From Microvirga sesbaniae (GTDB lineage: Bacteria > Pseudomonadota > Alphaproteobacteria > Rhizobiales > Beijerinckiaceae), in the NCBI RefSeq assembly GCF_025460805.1, contig NZ_JAMXFJ010000003.1:219545-283544 (forward strand): a stretch of DNA of 64,000 bases, given 5' to 3'. The translations under genes were made by a program, and so were the position numbers. Shown one piece after another: positions 7,711-17,881 of the stretch (position 1 is the first letter of the stretch; every line of letters starts with the position of its first letter). The notes below the pieces were generated by a model. The model saw only the letters and a list, made by a program, of their open reading frames with translations, made no database searches and was not told where the DNA came from.

Positions 7711-10419
7711 TCAGCCTGCCTTGGCGGTCTTCTTGGCCGGGGCCCTCTTGGCCGCCGGCGTCTTGGCCGCTGCCTTTTTCGCCGCCGTCTTGGGAGCGGC
7801 TTTCTTGGCCGCAGACTTCTTGGCCGCAGGTGCCTTGGCGGCCGCCTTCTTGGCCGGGGCCCTGCGGCCGCGGGCGGCCTTCTTCGACGGAGCGGCGGCG
7901 CGACGGACCTTCAGAAGCTCGACGGCCTCGTCCAGAGTCACCGCATCCTGGGCCATCGTCCGAGGCAGGGTGGCGTTGGTCTCGCCGTCGGTCACGTAGG
8001 GGCCGAAGCGTCCCGCCTTGACCACGATGGGCTTGCCGGATTCCGGATCGTCGCCCAGCGCCCGGCCAGGATCGCCCGCCCCGCGTCGGGCCCCTCCGCC
8101 GCCGCTCTCCTTGGTGACGATCAGGTCGATGGCGCGGTTGGCCCCGATCTCCAGCACGTCGTCGCCGGGCCCGAGATTGGCGTAGGTCTTGCCGTGCTGA
8201 ACATAGGGCCCGTAGCGGCCGATGCTCGCCAGAATCGGTTCGCCCGATTCCGGATGGGTCGCCACCTGCCGCGGCAATGCCAGCAGCTTCAGGGCCTTCT
8301 CCAGATCGACGAGCGCCGGCGACAGGCCCTTGGGCAGGGACGAGCGCTTGGGCTTCTCGCCTTCGCCGAGCTGCACGAAGGGACCGAACCGACCGTCGCG
8401 CAGGGTGACGTCCAGACCCGTCTCGGGATCGGTGCCCAGCACCTTCACGCCAGGCTGCCCGCCGTTCTCCGACGAGCCGTCGCCTTCGCCTTCCACGCCG
8501 CTGGCGGCAAGCTGTCGGGTGTACTTGCACTCCGGGTAGTTCGAGCAGCCGATGAAGGCGCCGAACTTGCCGAGCTTCAGCGAGAGCTGGCCGGTGCCGC
8601 AGGTCGGGCAGGTGCGCGGGTTGGATCCATCACCCTTGTCCGGAAAGATGTGCGGCCCGAGAAGCTCGTTGAGGGCATCGAGCACTTCCGTGGTGCGCAG
8701 CTCCTTGGTCCCGCCGATGGCGGCCGAGAAATCGCGCCAGAAGTCGCGCAGCACCTGCTTCCAGTCGATCTCCGAATTGGAGATCCGGTCGAGCTGCTCC
8801 TCGAGGTCCGCCGTGAAGTCGTATTCCACGTAACGGCGGAAGAAGCTTTCCAGGAACGCCGTGACGATCCGGCCCTTGTCCTCGGGCACGAGCCGCTTCT
8901 TCTCGATCCGCACGTATTCCCGGTCGCGCAGGGTCTGGAGCACGGCCGCGTAGGTCGAGGGGCGTCCGATGCCGAGCTCCTCCATGCGCTTCACGAGAGA
9001 GGCCTCCGAGTAGCGGGGCGGCGGCTCGGTGAAGTGCTGGGAGGCGTTGATCCGGCGGCGCTCCAGAGGATCGCCCGCCTTCATCGGGGGAAGACGTCCC
9101 TCGTCCTCGTCGCCCTCGTCGTCCTTGCTCTCGTTGTAGAGCGTGAGGAAGCCGTCGAACTTGATCACCTGGCCGGTGGCGCGAAGGTCGAGCTTGCGCG
9201 GCCCGACCCGGGCGGCGATGTCGGCCGTGGTGCGCTCGAGCTCGGCCGATTCCATCTGGCTCGCCACGGTGCGGGTCCAGATCAGGTCGTAGAGACGGGC
9301 CTGCTCGGGCTCCAGGTACTTGGCCACAGCCTTCGGCAGACGGCCCATGTCCGTCGGCCTGATGGCCTCGTGGGCCTCCTGGGCGTTCTTGGCCTTGGTC
9401 GAGTACTTGCGCGGGGCGCCGGGAACGTAGCGCTCGCCGTATTCCTTGCCGATCACCCGGCGGGCCGCCTGGACGGCTTCGGGCGCCATGTCCACCCCGT
9501 CCGTTCGCATATAGGTGATGAGGCCGACCGTCTCGCCCCCGATATCGACGCCTTCGTAGAGACGCTGCGCGATGCGCATGGTCTGGGCCGGCGCCAGGCC
9601 GAGCTTGCGGGAAGCCTCCTGCTGCAGGGTCGAGGTCGTGAAAGGCGGATACGGATGGCGCTTGGCCGGCTTGGCCTCGATGTTGGCCACCGAGAAGGTC
9701 GCCAGCTCCAGGTCCTTCTTGAAGGCTTCCGCGTCCTTGCCGTTGCCGATGTCGAGGCGCTGGATCTTCTTGCCGTCGGCGCCGACGAGCCGCGCGTCGA
9801 ACACTCCGCCGTCCTTCGTCGCCAAGGTGGCGATCAGCGACCAGTATTCCCTGGGCTTGAAGGTCTCGATCTCGAGTTCCCGGTCGCAGACGAGGCGCAG
9901 GGCCACCGACTGCACGCGGCCGGCCGAGCGGGCCCCCGGCAGCTTGCGCCAGAGGACCGGCGAGAGGGTGAATCCCACGAGGTAGTCCAGGGCCCGGCGG
10001 GCCAGATAGGCGTCGACGAGCGCTTGGTCGATCTCCCGCGGCTGGCGCAGGGCGGCCTGGACGGCATCCTTGGTGATGGCGTTGAAGGTCACCCGCTCGA
10101 CGGGCAGGTCCTTGAGGGCGCGCTTCTCGCGCAGGGCTTCCAGGACGTGCCAGGAAATGGCCTCGCCCTCGCGGTCGGGGTCGGTGGCCAGGATGAGCTT
10201 CTCGGCCCCCTTGATCGCCTTGGCGATATCGGAGACGCGCTTCGAGCCCCGGTCTTCGAGCGTCCAGATCATGCGGAAATCGGCATCCGGGTCGACCGAG
10301 CCGTCCTTGGCGGGCAGATCGCGGATATGCCCGAAGGAGGCCAGGACCTCGTAATCCTTGCCGAGATATTTGTTGATCGTCTTGGCCTTCGCAGGCGACT
10401 CGACGACGAGGACTTTCAT
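7711..10419 (-). CDS. topA: DNA topoisomerase I
   Basis: A 902-residue type IA topoisomerase that relaxes negative supercoils. The Toprim domain is at residues 3-110 ([28 protein letters not shown]). The catalytic tyrosine is Tyr303 in [13 protein letters not shown]. One four-cysteine zinc finger (CPTCGTGQ...[11 protein letters not shown], about residue 605) is followed by three repeats of the form [17 protein letters not shown] (TOPRIM C-terminal repeats). The last 60 residues are a lysine/alanine-rich tail ([19 protein letters not shown]), histone H1-like, probably binding DNA without sequence preference. Length and layout are normal for Alphaproteobacteria. The ATG at 10419 is unambiguous. 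Confidence 0.96.
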   Translation of the reverse strand: MKVLVVESPAKAKTINKYLGKDYEVLASFGHIRDLPAKDGSVDPDADFRMIWTLEDRGSKRVSDIAKAIKGAEKLILATDPDREGEAISWHVLEALREKRALKDLPVERVTFNAITKDAVQAALRQPREIDQALVDAYLARRALDYLVGFTLSPVLWRKLPGARSAGRVQSVALRLVCDRELEIETFKPREYWSLIATLATKDGGVFDARLVGADGKKIQRLDIGNGKDAEAFKKDLELATFSVANIEAKPAKRHPYPPFTTSTLQQEASRKLGLAPAQTMRIAQRLYEGVDIGGETVGLITYMRTDGVDMAPEAVQAARRVIGKEYGERYVPGAPRKYSTKAKNAQEAHEAIRPTDMGRLPKAVAKYLEPEQARLYDLIWTRTVASQMESAELERTTADIAARVGPRKLDLRATGQVIKFDGFLTLYNESKDDEGDEDEGRLPPMKAGDPLERRRINASQHFTEPPPRYSEASLVKRMEELGIGRPSTYAAVLQTLRDREYVRIEKKRLVPEDKGRIVTAFLESFFRRYVEYDFTADLEEQLDRISNSEIDWKQVLRDFWRDFSAAIGGTKELRTTEVLDALNELLGPHIFPDKGDGSNPRTCPTCGTGQLSLKLGKFGAFIGCSNYPECKYTRQLAASGVEGEGDGSSENGGQPGVKVLGTDPETGLDVTLRDGRFGPFVQLGEGEKPKRSSLPKGLSPALVDLEKALKLLALPRQVATHPESGEPILASIGRYGPYVQHGKTYANLGPGDDVLEIGANRAIDLIVTKESGGGGARRGAGDPGRALGDDPESGKPIVVKAGRFGPYVTDGETNATLPRTMAQDAVTLDEAVELLKVRRAAAPSKKAARGRRAPAKKAAAKAPAAKKSAAKKAAPKTAAKKAAAKTPAAKRAPAKKTAKAG

Positions 10420-10525
10420 GAACGACTTCCTAAAAGCGGGAGCAGGCGGATGCCCTGTCTCCAGGGCAGATGCGCCGGTCAGCCCTTGGCCAGCGCAGGG
10501 CGGGATAAGTGGTAGATGATCGCCG

Positions 10526-10545
10526 ACAAGTCAAATCGGACTTGT
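10526..10545. promoter_or_regulatory. Inverted repeat upstream of topA
   Basis: A perfect 7-bp dyad ACAAGTC-N6-GACTTGT in the 137-bp gap between the acyl-CoA dehydrogenase stop (10557) and topA (10419), both on the minus strand. There is no T run, so it may be an operator or a weak terminator. A second short hairpin (GCCCTG/CAGGGC) lies near 10460. Confidence 0.35.
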
Positions 10546-10556
10546 ACGGATGTTTC

Positions 10557-12191
10557 CTATATGGCCACGAATGCCCGCTCCAGCAAGGGATTCACCGCTC
10601 CTCCCAGGTCGTTGGCGCCGATCATCCGCGACGGAACGGCAAGGCGGGTCAGGGCATAGACCTCGGCGATGTCCGGCGGTGCGGACCGGGTCAGGGCCGC
10701 GGCGGCGGCCAGGACGAAAAGCCGTTCGGCCACGAATCTGGCCTTCGCCTCCGCGTCGGTGGATTGCAGGGCCAGGACGATGTCCCGGGCCGCATCCGAG
10801 GCGCCCGGAAGATCGCCGGCATCCTTCATCAGGCGCTCGAGAACGGAGGCGGCGACCTCGGGCTCCCGGTTCTCGGCGCGCAGGATGTCGAGGGCGATCA
10901 CGTTGCCGGAGCCCTCCCAGATCGCGTTGACCGGCGCCTCGCGATACAGCCGGGGCAGGGCGCTCTCCTCCACGTAGCCGTTGCCGCCGAGGCACTCCAT
11001 CGCCTCGTAGAGGAGCCGCGGGGCAGCCTTGCAGATGCCGAACTTGGCCGCCGGGGTCACCAGACGGGCAAAGGCGGCCTCGCGGCCGTCCGCCTGCCGG
11101 AGGTCGAAGCTGTCGGCCACCCGCAATGCGAGGGCCGTCATGGCCTCGCTCTCCAGGGCGAGGTCGGCGAGCACCATGCGCATGGCCGGCTGGTCGACGA
11201 GCCGCTTCTGGAACACGCTGCGGTGCCGGACGTGGTGGGCGGCAAGGGCCAGTCCCATCCGGACGAGCCCGGCCGAGGCCACGGCACAATCGAGCCGGGT
11301 CAGCTGCACCATGTCGATGATGGTGCGCACCCCGCGACCCTCCTCGCCGATCCGCCAGCCGAAGGCCTCCTGGAACTCGACCTCGGAGGAGGCGTTCGAG
11401 CGGTTCCCGAGCTTGTCCTTCAGCCGTTGCAGCCGCAGGGCGTTGAGGGAGCCGTCAGGCCGGAAGCGGGGGGCGAGGAAGCAGGTGAGCCCGCCGGGCG
11501 CCTGGGCGAGCACGAGGAAGGCGTCGCACATGGGGGCAGACATGAACCACTTGTGACCGGTCAGCTCGTATTCGTCTCCGGCTTTGGGTTCGGCGCGGGT
11601 CGTGTTCGCCCGGACGTCGGTGCCGCCCTGCTTCTCGGTCATGCCCATGCCAAGCGTGACGGCCTGCTTCTCCCAAAAGGGGATGAAGCGGGAATCGTAT
11701 GCGCGCGAGCGGATTTTCGGCAGCCACTCGGCGAGCCGGTTCGGCGAGGCGGCGAGCGCCGCGACCGACGCATGGGTCATGGTGATGGGGCAGACATGCC
11801 CGCTCTCGACGCCTGCCGCCGTATGGAGCCGCGCGGCCCGCGCCACATGGGCATGGCCGGTCCGCGGCTCGTCCCAGGTCGAGGCGTGCAGGCCGTCCTC
11901 CATGCTGGCCCGCATGAGCAGGTGATAGGCCGGGTGGAACTCCACCGCGTCGATCCGGTAGCCCCGCGAATCATGGGTGTGCAGCTTGGGCGGGTTCTCG
12001 TTGGCGAGCCGGCCGATGTCGAGCCGCTCCGCCGATCCCCAGGCCGCGCCGAAGTCCAGGAGCCGCTCTCCCTCCATTGCGACGCCGCTGGCCGTCAGGG
12101 CGTCGAGCAGGGGCCGGTTGGCGGCGATCAGGTTCACGTCGCCGAACGGGGGCGGCTGATTGATGACGTCGTGGGTCTCGAACGCGTGCAT
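10557..12191 (-). CDS. AidB-like acyl-CoA dehydrogenase
   Basis: A 544-residue flavoprotein of the acyl-CoA dehydrogenase superfamily, AidB subgroup. The length (about 540) exceeds ordinary acyl-CoA dehydrogenases (about 380-400). The N-terminal segment (THDVINQPPPFGDVNL) is typical of AidB. FAD-binding blocks include GMGMTEKQGGTDVRANTT, LTGHKWFMSAPMCDAF and AMECLGGNGYVEE, and the region near VNAIWEGSGNVIALDILR is strongly conserved in AidB. In E. coli AidB binds DNA and is part of the adaptive response to alkylation; whether this one acts on DNA or on acyl-CoAs cannot be told. It is a single gene with its own 109-bp upstream gap facing pyrB. Confidence 0.9.
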   Translation of the reverse strand: MHAFETHDVINQPPPFGDVNLIAANRPLLDALTASGVAMEGERLLDFGAAWGSAERLDIGRLANENPPKLHTHDSRGYRIDAVEFHPAYHLLMRASMEDGLHASTWDEPRTGHAHVARAARLHTAAGVESGHVCPITMTHASVAALAASPNRLAEWLPKIRSRAYDSRFIPFWEKQAVTLGMGMTEKQGGTDVRANTTRAEPKAGDEYELTGHKWFMSAPMCDAFLVLAQAPGGLTCFLAPRFRPDGSLNALRLQRLKDKLGNRSNASSEVEFQEAFGWRIGEEGRGVRTIIDMVQLTRLDCAVASAGLVRMGLALAAHHVRHRSVFQKRLVDQPAMRMVLADLALESEAMTALALRVADSFDLRQADGREAAFARLVTPAAKFGICKAAPRLLYEAMECLGGNGYVEESALPRLYREAPVNAIWEGSGNVIALDILRAENREPEVAASVLERLMKDAGDLPGASDAARDIVLALQSTDAEAKARFVAERLFVLAAAAALTRSAPPDIAEVYALTRLAVPSRMIGANDLGGAVNPLLERAFVAI

Positions 12192-12300
12192 GGTGACCGC
12201 CCTTCAGCACAATCCCTGATGATTCTAGGGTTGAAGCGCGTCCCGCGTAGAGACCCTGCTTGCGGCGGTTTCCCGGAGCGCCTATAGCCATCGCTTTAAG

Positions 12301-13248
12301 ATGACTGACGCCCCCCGATCCGTTTTTCCCCACCGGCATCTCCTCGGCATCGAGGGGCTGTCTCCCCTGGACATTCAGGCGCTGCTCGATCTGGCCGACG
12401 AACAGGTCGAGGTGAGCCGCCAGATCGAGAAGAGCAAGTCGACCCTCAGGGGCCGGACGCAGATCAACCTGTTCTTCGAGGCCTCCACCCGCACCCAATC
12501 GTCCTTCGAGATCGCCGGCAAGCGGCTGGGCGCCGACGTGATGAACATGCAGGTGGGCTCATCCTCGGTGAAGAAGGGCGAGACCCTCATCGACACGGCC
12601 GTGACCCTGAACGCCATGCGGCCCGACATCATCGTCGTGCGCCACCATGCGGCCGGCGCGGTGCATCTTCTCGCCCAGAAGGTGGATTGCGCGGTGGTCA
12701 ATGCGGGCGACGGCGCCCACGAGCATCCGACGCAAGCTCTGCTCGACGCTCTCACGATCCGCCGCAACAAGGGACGGATCGAAGGCCTGACCGTGGCGAT
12801 CTGCGGCGACATCCTGCATTCCCGCGTCGCCCGCTCCAACATGATCCTGCTCGCCGCCATGGGCGCGCGGGTGCGCCTCGTGGCGCCCTCGACCCTGCTG
12901 CCGCCCGGGATCGCCCGGCTCGGGTTCGAAACCTTCACCAGCATGGAGAAGGGGCTCAAGGATGCGGACATCGTCATGATGCTGCGCCTGCAGCGCGAGC
13001 GCATGAACGGGTCCTTCGTCCCCTCCGTGAAGGAGTATTTCCGCTTCTACGGCCTCGATCAGGAAAAGCTTGCCTTCGCGAAGCCCGATGCGCTGGTGAT
13101 GCATCCCGGCCCCATGAACCGGGGCGTGGAGATCTCGTCGGACGTCGCGGACGGCGCGCAGTCGCTCATCCGCGAGCAGGTCGAAATGGGCGTCGCCGTG
13201 CGCATGGCGGTGCTGGAGGCTCTGGCGAGCCATCTGCCGAACCGGTGA
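12301..13248 (+). CDS. pyrB: Aspartate carbamoyltransferase catalytic chain
   Basis: A 315-residue enzyme that joins carbamoyl phosphate and aspartate, the first committed step of pyrimidine synthesis. The carbamoyl-phosphate loop is [19 protein letters not shown] (about 59-77). [14 protein letters not shown] (about 142) and [12 protein letters not shown] near the C-terminus supply further active-site residues. The TQSSFE form of the usual TRTSFE motif is common in Alphaproteobacteria. The ATG at 12301 directly follows an AGA-rich stretch. The gene is followed after 8 bases by a dihydroorotase homologue lacking metal ligands, matching the class A ATCase organisation in which such a homologue is a structural partner. 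No pyrI regulatory chain is present. Confidence 0.96.
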   Translation: MTDAPRSVFPHRHLLGIEGLSPLDIQALLDLADEQVEVSRQIEKSKSTLRGRTQINLFFEASTRTQSSFEIAGKRLGADVMNMQVGSSSVKKGETLIDTAVTLNAMRPDIIVVRHHAAGAVHLLAQKVDCAVVNAGDGAHEHPTQALLDALTIRRNKGRIEGLTVAICGDILHSRVARSNMILLAAMGARVRLVAPSTLLPPGIARLGFETFTSMEKGLKDADIVMMLRLQRERMNGSFVPSVKEYFRFYGLDQEKLAFAKPDALVMHPGPMNRGVEISSDVADGAQSLIREQVEMGVAVRMAVLEALASHLPNR

Positions 13249-13256
13249 GGCGCGTC

Positions 13257-14549
13257 ATGAGCAACCAACCCGTCCTCTTCAAGAACGCCCGTCTCATCGA
13301 TCCCGCCCGCGACCGCGAAGAGCGGGGAGGCGTGCTGGTGCGCGATGGCCTCATCCAGGCGGTCGGACCGCAGGTGAGCGAGGCTTCCGACGCGCAGGTG
13401 ATCGATTGCGGCGGGCAGGTGCTGGCCCCTGGCCTCATCGACATGCGCGCCTTCATCGGCGAACCCGGAGGGCCGTACCGCGAGACGCTCAAGAGCGCCG
13501 GCGAGGCGGCGGCGGCCGGCGGCGTGACCACGGTCGTGTCCATGCCCGACACCAGCCCTGCGCTCGACGATCCGGCCGTCATCGACTTCATCGTGCGCCG
13601 CGCACGGGACACCTCCATGGTCAATATCCGCCCCGCGGCGGCGCTGACGAAAGGGCTCGAGGGGCGGGAGATGGTCGAGATCGGCCGCCTCAGGGAGGCC
13701 GGCGCGATCGCTTTCACGGACGGTGCCCGCTCGGTCACGAACGCCCAGGTGATGCGGCGGGCCCTCACCTATGCGGGCGATTTCGACGCGCTGATCATCC
13801 ATCACGTCGAGGATCCCGACCTCGTCGGGCAGGGAGTGATGAACGAGGGCGAGTTCGCCTCGCGGCTGGGGCTCCCGGGCATCCCGCGGGAGGCCGAGAC
13901 GGTGATGCTCGAACGTGACGTCCGGCTCGTGCGCCTCACGGGCGGGCGTTACCACGCGGCGATGATCTCCTGCGCCGATTCGGCCGAGATCATGCGCCAT
14001 GCGAAGGATCGGGGGCTGCCGGTGACCTGCGGGGTCTCGATCAACCATCTGGCGCTCAACGAGAACGATATCGGCGATTACCGCACCTTCCTGAAGCTCT
14101 CGCCGCCCCTGCGCCACGAGGACGACCGCCAGGCCGTGATCGACGCCCTGGCCGACGGGACCGTCGACGTGATCGTCTCCGACCACAATCCACAGGATGT
14201 GGAAAACAAGAGGCTGCCCTTCGCCGAGGCGGCCGACGGGGCCGTGGGGCTGGAAACGCTGCTCTCGGCGGCCCTTCGGCTCGTCCATTCGGGCCGGCTT
14301 TCCCTTCCGAGGCTGCTGCGGGCCATGTCCTTGCGGCCCGCTGAAATCCTGGGGCTTCCGTCCGGCCGGCTTTCGGCGGGCGCTCCGGCCGATCTGTTCG
14401 TCTTCGATCCGGACGCGCCCTACGTGCTCGACAAGCGCCACCTCAGGTCCCTGTCCAAGAACACACCCTTCGACGAGGCGCGGCTGGAGGGGCAGGTCTC
14501 GACCACGATGGTTGGGGGCAGGGTGGTCTTTCGGCGCGATACGATGTAA
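13257..14549 (+). CDS. pyrC: Dihydroorotase-like protein lacking HxH site
   Basis: A 430-residue class I dihydroorotase homologue (amidohydrolase superfamily). The family signature PGLIDxHxHxREPG, which places two metal-binding histidines and a substrate-binding arginine, reads [15 protein letters not shown] here: Arg64, Phe66 and Gly68 replace His, His and Arg. Later positions are partly kept ([27 protein letters not shown] with the catalytic-type Asp). The frame is intact and codon use normal, so this looks like a maintained non-catalytic DHOase (PyrC' or PyrX type). In Pseudomonas such a protein is needed to assemble active PyrB, and another pyrC makes dihydroorotate; the same is inferred here. 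The start is the ATG at 13257, 8 bases after pyrB. Confidence 0.88.
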   Translation: MSNQPVLFKNARLIDPARDREERGGVLVRDGLIQAVGPQVSEASDAQVIDCGGQVLAPGLIDMRAFIGEPGGPYRETLKSAGEAAAAGGVTTVVSMPDTSPALDDPAVIDFIVRRARDTSMVNIRPAAALTKGLEGREMVEIGRLREAGAIAFTDGARSVTNAQVMRRALTYAGDFDALIIHHVEDPDLVGQGVMNEGEFASRLGLPGIPREAETVMLERDVRLVRLTGGRYHAAMISCADSAEIMRHAKDRGLPVTCGVSINHLALNENDIGDYRTFLKLSPPLRHEDDRQAVIDALADGTVDVIVSDHNPQDVENKRLPFAEAADGAVGLETLLSAALRLVHSGRLSLPRLLRAMSLRPAEILGLPSGRLSAGAPADLFVFDPDAPYVLDKRHLRSLSKNTPFDEARLEGQVSTTMVGGRVVFRRDTM

Positions 14550-14559
14550 CGAGAAGAGA

Positions 14560-15162
14560 ATGTCCGACGAAGTCAACCTCCTCCACCTGCTGGCCGCCCT
14601 GCTCTTCGGCTATCTTCTGGGCTCGATTCCGTTCGGCCTGATCTTCACCCGCATGGCCGGCCTGGGCGACGTGCGCAAGATCGGCTCCGGGAATATCGGC
14701 GCCACCAACGTGCTGCGCACGGGCCGCAAGGGTCTCGCCGCGGCGACGCTCGTAGCCGACGCCCTCAAGGGCACGGTCCCGGTGGTGATCGCCGCGCAGT
14801 GGGGGCCGCAATTTGCGACGGTCGCCGCCCTCGGCGCCTTTCTGGGCCACCTTTTTCCCGTCTGGCTCGGGTTCAAGGGCGGCAAGGGCGTGGCCACCTT
14901 CATCGGCGTGCTGATCGGCCTGAAGCCGCTGGCGGCGCTCATCTTCTGCCTGATCTGGCTCGGAGTGGCATTCGCCTCCAAGTACTCCTCGCTCTCCGCT
15001 CTGATCGCCAGCGCGGCCACCCCGATCGTCCTGTGGCTGCTGGGCGAGCCCGGCATGGCCGGGATGGCGGTCATCCTCGTGGCGCTGCTGTGGTGGAAGC
15101 ACAGCCAGAACATCAGCCGCCTTCTGGCCGGGACAGAAGGCAAGATCGGCCAGAAGGGATAA
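14560..15162 (+). CDS. plsY: Glycerol-3-phosphate acyltransferase PlsY
   Basis: A 200-residue inner-membrane enzyme that transfers an acyl group from acyl phosphate to glycerol 3-phosphate, starting phospholipid synthesis. All three PlsY motifs are present: [19 protein letters not shown] (about 41), [18 protein letters not shown] (about 101) and the [10 protein letters not shown] segment (about 146). About five transmembrane helices are predicted. The ATG at 14560 follows GAGAAGAGA and is 10 bases from the previous stop, so it is in the pyrB operon; dprA follows after 3 bases. Confidence 0.95.
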   Translation: MSDEVNLLHLLAALLFGYLLGSIPFGLIFTRMAGLGDVRKIGSGNIGATNVLRTGRKGLAAATLVADALKGTVPVVIAAQWGPQFATVAALGAFLGHLFPVWLGFKGGKGVATFIGVLIGLKPLAALIFCLIWLGVAFASKYSSLSALIASAATPIVLWLLGEPGMAGMAVILVALLWWKHSQNISRLLAGTEGKIGQKG

Positions 15163-15165
15163 CCC

Positions 15166-16353
15166 ATGATTCTCACGGATGAGCAGCGGCTCGATTGGCT
15201 TCGCCTCATCCGCTCAGAGAAGGTCGGACCGCGCACCTTCCGCGCGCTGATCAACCAATACGGGGGCGCCGCCGGCGCCCTGGAGGCCTTGCCCGATCTC
15301 GGACGTCGCAGCGGAAGCCCGGGCCTGAAGGTCTGCACCCGGGCGGAGGCCGAGACGGAGATGGCCGGGGCGGCGCGCCTCGGCGTCCGCTTCATCGCCA
15401 TGGGCGAGCCCGATTACCCGAAGACCCTTCAGGCCGTGGATACCGCGCCGCCGCTGATTGCGCTCCGGGGTTCGGCCGGGATTCTGGCCAAACCTTCGGT
15501 CGCCGTCGTGGGATCGCGCAACGCGTCCGCGTCGGGCCTCACCTTCGCTGAGCGCCTGGCGCGGCAGCTCGGCGAAGCCGGCTATTCGGTCGTGTCGGGC
15601 CTGGCGCGCGGCGTCGACACGAGGGCCCACAGGGCGAGCCTGGCAACCGGCACCGTCGCGGTGCTGGCCGGCGGACATGACCGGATCTACCCGGTTCAGA
15701 ACGCACCGCTCGTCGAGTCCATCGTGGAGCAGGGCGGGGCCGTGCTCTCCGAGATGCCCATGGATTGGGAGCCTCGCGGGCGGGACTTTCCGCGCCGCAA
15801 CCGGATCGTGTCGGGCCTCTGCTACGGCGTGGTGGTCGTCGAGGCGGCGCGGCGCTCGGGTTCTCTTATCACGGCCCGGTTCGCCCTGGAGCAGGGACGC
15901 GAGGTCTTCGCCGTGCCGGGTTCACCCCTCGATCCCCGCGCGGAGGGAACGAACGATCTGATCCGCGAAGGTGCCACCCTGTGCGCCAGCGTCGAGCATG
16001 TGACGAGCGTCCTGGAGCCGCTGATCGCATCCGGCCCCCGCCTCGATCAAGGTGCGGAGGAGCCGATCCATGTCCTCGGTTCGGAAGAGCTCTGGGACGA
16101 GCTGGATCTTCCCGACGTCCTCCGAGCGCCCGTGCGCCCGATCATGCCCGAGGCCGGGGCGGACGATGCAACCGGTGACGTCCAGTCCGACCTGGTGGCG
16201 TTTCTCGGCCCTTCGCCGGTGACGGTTGACGATCTGGTCCGGCAATCCGGCCTGTCGATCCGCAACGTTCAGATGGCTCTCCTGGAACTTGAGATCGCCG
16301 GACGGCTCGAGCGGCACGGCGGCAACGCGGTCTCGTTGATCGCCAGCCCCTAG
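15166..16353 (+). CDS. dprA: DNA processing protein DprA
   Basis: A 395-residue DprA/Smf protein that binds incoming single-stranded DNA and loads RecA during natural transformation. After a short SAM-like N-terminal part (residues 1-70), the Rossmann domain shows [20 protein letters not shown] (about 107), [32 protein letters not shown] and the block [20 protein letters not shown] with [23 protein letters not shown] winged-helix C-terminal domain (about 325-390) is present, as in most alphaproteobacterial DprA. The TAG stop (16351-16353) is part of the CTAG that opens the palindromic element beyond. It is the last gene of the pyrB-pyrC-plsY-dprA run. Confidence 0.95.
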   Translation: MILTDEQRLDWLRLIRSEKVGPRTFRALINQYGGAAGALEALPDLGRRSGSPGLKVCTRAEAETEMAGAARLGVRFIAMGEPDYPKTLQAVDTAPPLIALRGSAGILAKPSVAVVGSRNASASGLTFAERLARQLGEAGYSVVSGLARGVDTRAHRASLATGTVAVLAGGHDRIYPVQNAPLVESIVEQGGAVLSEMPMDWEPRGRDFPRRNRIVSGLCYGVVVVEAARRSGSLITARFALEQGREVFAVPGSPLDPRAEGTNDLIREGATLCASVEHVTSVLEPLIASGPRLDQGAEEPIHVLGSEELWDELDLPDVLRAPVRPIMPEAGADDATGDVQSDLVAFLGPSPVTVDDLVRQSGLSIRNVQMALLELEIAGRLERHGGNAVSLIASP

Positions 16354-16461
16354 CGCATCGATCCCGAAAGTGCGGCCACTTTTGCGCCCGATGCTTTTGG
16401 CTTTTGCCTGAAGCATCTTTTCACGCAAAACCGGTTCCCACTTTTGCGCCCGATGCTCTAG
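16350..16461. repeat. CTAG-bounded double palindrome, copy A2
   Basis: A 112-bp element (CTAGCGCATCG...CGATGCTCTAG) that exactly fills the gap between convergent genes. The left CTAG contains the dprA stop and the right CTAG contains the stop of the 80-residue gene on the other strand. Two palindromic halves each contain CCACTTTTGCGCCCGATGC. Confidence 0.88.
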
Positions 16462-16700
16462 CGGTCCTCGCCGGGAGCCTCGCGAACGCGGACGGCTTCC
16501 AATCTGGCCATGTCCAGCAGGTAGGCCAGGAGATCGAGCTTCGCCTCTCGGGCGAGGGAAGAGAGCACGGCGGAAAACTCCGAAATGTACTCGGCCGTCT
16601 CGGTGACCGACATCTCCGGCCGGCCCGCATCGGCCGCCTGGCCTCCGGGCTGTTCGTTCGCCAGGGAGGGGAGGAAGGATCGGTGCGGAGGTTTGGCCAT
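16458..16700 (-). CDS. Hypothetical 80-residue protein
   Basis: A small soluble protein of unknown function. The N-terminal 28 residues are polar and low in order (KPPHRSFLPSLANEQPGGQ). The remainder is a continuous amphipathic helical region (SVTETAEYISEFSAVLSSLA, then DLLAYLLDMARLEAVRVRE). That composition suggests a helical hairpin or protein-binding module. The ATG at 16700 fits, and similar short proteins occur in rhizobial genomes as far as I recall. Its TAG stop is supplied by the repeat element that separates it from convergent dprA. It is probably monocistronic. Confidence 0.7.
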   Translation of the reverse strand: MAKPPHRSFLPSLANEQPGGQAADAGRPEMSVTETAEYISEFSAVLSSLAREAKLDLLAYLLDMARLEAVRVREAPGEDR

Positions 16701-16794
16701 CGATGCCGACGCTGTCTCTATGTTTCACTGGCTCTAGATAGCAGCACAACCAAAAATAAGACAAGGCCGTTTAATTAAGCTGCAAGTTGTATCA

Positions 16795-17721
16795 TCAACC
16801 GAGCACTGAAATCAGGAGTGGCATCGAGATCAGGGCCAGCAGGGTCTGCAGGGTCAGGATCTCGGCCATGAGGCCTGCATTGCCGCCCATCTGGCGTGCC
16901 AGCACGAAGGCGGCGCTGGCCGAGGGTACGGACGATGCGACGATGGTCACCGTCAGGTCGTCGCCTTCCACGCCGATGAAACCCGCGTAGGCGACGGCCA
17001 TCACCGGCATCAGGACGAGCTTCAGGCCGGCTGTCAGCAGGTGCGGGATTCCGGGACGGGCGAGCCTGCGGATGTCGAGGCCCGCGCCGACGATCAGCAG
17101 ACCGGCCGCGAGCGCCGCGCGCCCCATGACGTCGATATACGCGGCCAGAGGCTTGGGCAGCGGCGGCACCAGGACGTTCAGCAGAAGGCCGATGGCGCAG
17201 GACCAGATGAACGGATTGGTGACGAACGAGCGCAAGATGTCCCAAGGGCTTTGCTTGGGCCTGCCGGCGAAACGGATGAAGACGTAGAAGGCGAGCAGGT
17301 TGAGGAGCGGCACCATGGCCGCGATGGCAACTGCGATCAGGGCGATCCCCCGCTGGCCGTAGAGACTTCCCGCGACCGCCAGCCCGACGAAGGTGTTCCA
17401 GCGGGTCGCGCCCTGGAAGATCGACGTGAAGCTCGGGCCGTCGATCCCGAGCCTGCGCTCGAGGATGGGGCGCAGCCCCAGGACCAGCACGGCCATGGTC
17501 AGGATGGCGCCGACCAGCGCACCGCCGACACCGAGGACGGGGACCGAGGTCAGATCGGCCCGGGAGAGGGTGTCGATGATGAGGGCCGGGAAGAAGATCA
17601 CATAGGTGGCCCGCTCGAGACCGGCCCATTGCGGCTCACTGACGAAATTCGTCACCCGGCAGAGCCATCCGGTGGCGATGATCAGGAAGGTGGGGATCAG
17701 GCTGGCGAGAATGGCAGACAT
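16795..17721 (-). CDS. AEC family transporter (auxin efflux carrier-like)
   Basis: A 308-residue integral membrane protein of the AEC family, secondary transporters that in bacteria often move organic acids such as malate or malonate. It has ten hydrophobic segments in a 5+5 pattern. Family-typical regions include FFPALIIDTLSRADL (helix 2) and QGATRWNTFVGLAVAGSLYG (about 100), and the C-terminal half contains VGAGLDIRRLARPG and VASSVPSASAAFVLARQMGG. The ATG at 17721 (MSAILASLIPTFLIIATGW) puts the first helix at the N-terminus as the family expects; 28 upstream codons in frame are probably not translated. The substrate is unknown and no regulator is adjacent. Confidence 0.85.
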   Translation of the reverse strand: MSAILASLIPTFLIIATGWLCRVTNFVSEPQWAGLERATYVIFFPALIIDTLSRADLTSVPVLGVGGALVGAILTMAVLVLGLRPILERRLGIDGPSFTSIFQGATRWNTFVGLAVAGSLYGQRGIALIAVAIAAMVPLLNLLAFYVFIRFAGRPKQSPWDILRSFVTNPFIWSCAIGLLLNVLVPPLPKPLAAYIDVMGRAALAAGLLIVGAGLDIRRLARPGIPHLLTAGLKLVLMPVMAVAYAGFIGVEGDDLTVTIVASSVPSASAAFVLARQMGGNAGLMAEILTLQTLLALISMPLLISVLG

Positions 17722-17881
17722 GGAGAGCCATGGGAGAGGCCGGACCTTGCGATCCGGAAAAGCGGGGTGCATGAGGCGCTTAAGACGTCTCGAGCCCATC
17801 GACAAGCGCCGGATAAGCTTGCATTGGAATTCCGCTCCGATGCTCCACTTGTCCTAATCCGCGTCCGGTCCGAGGCCCTTG

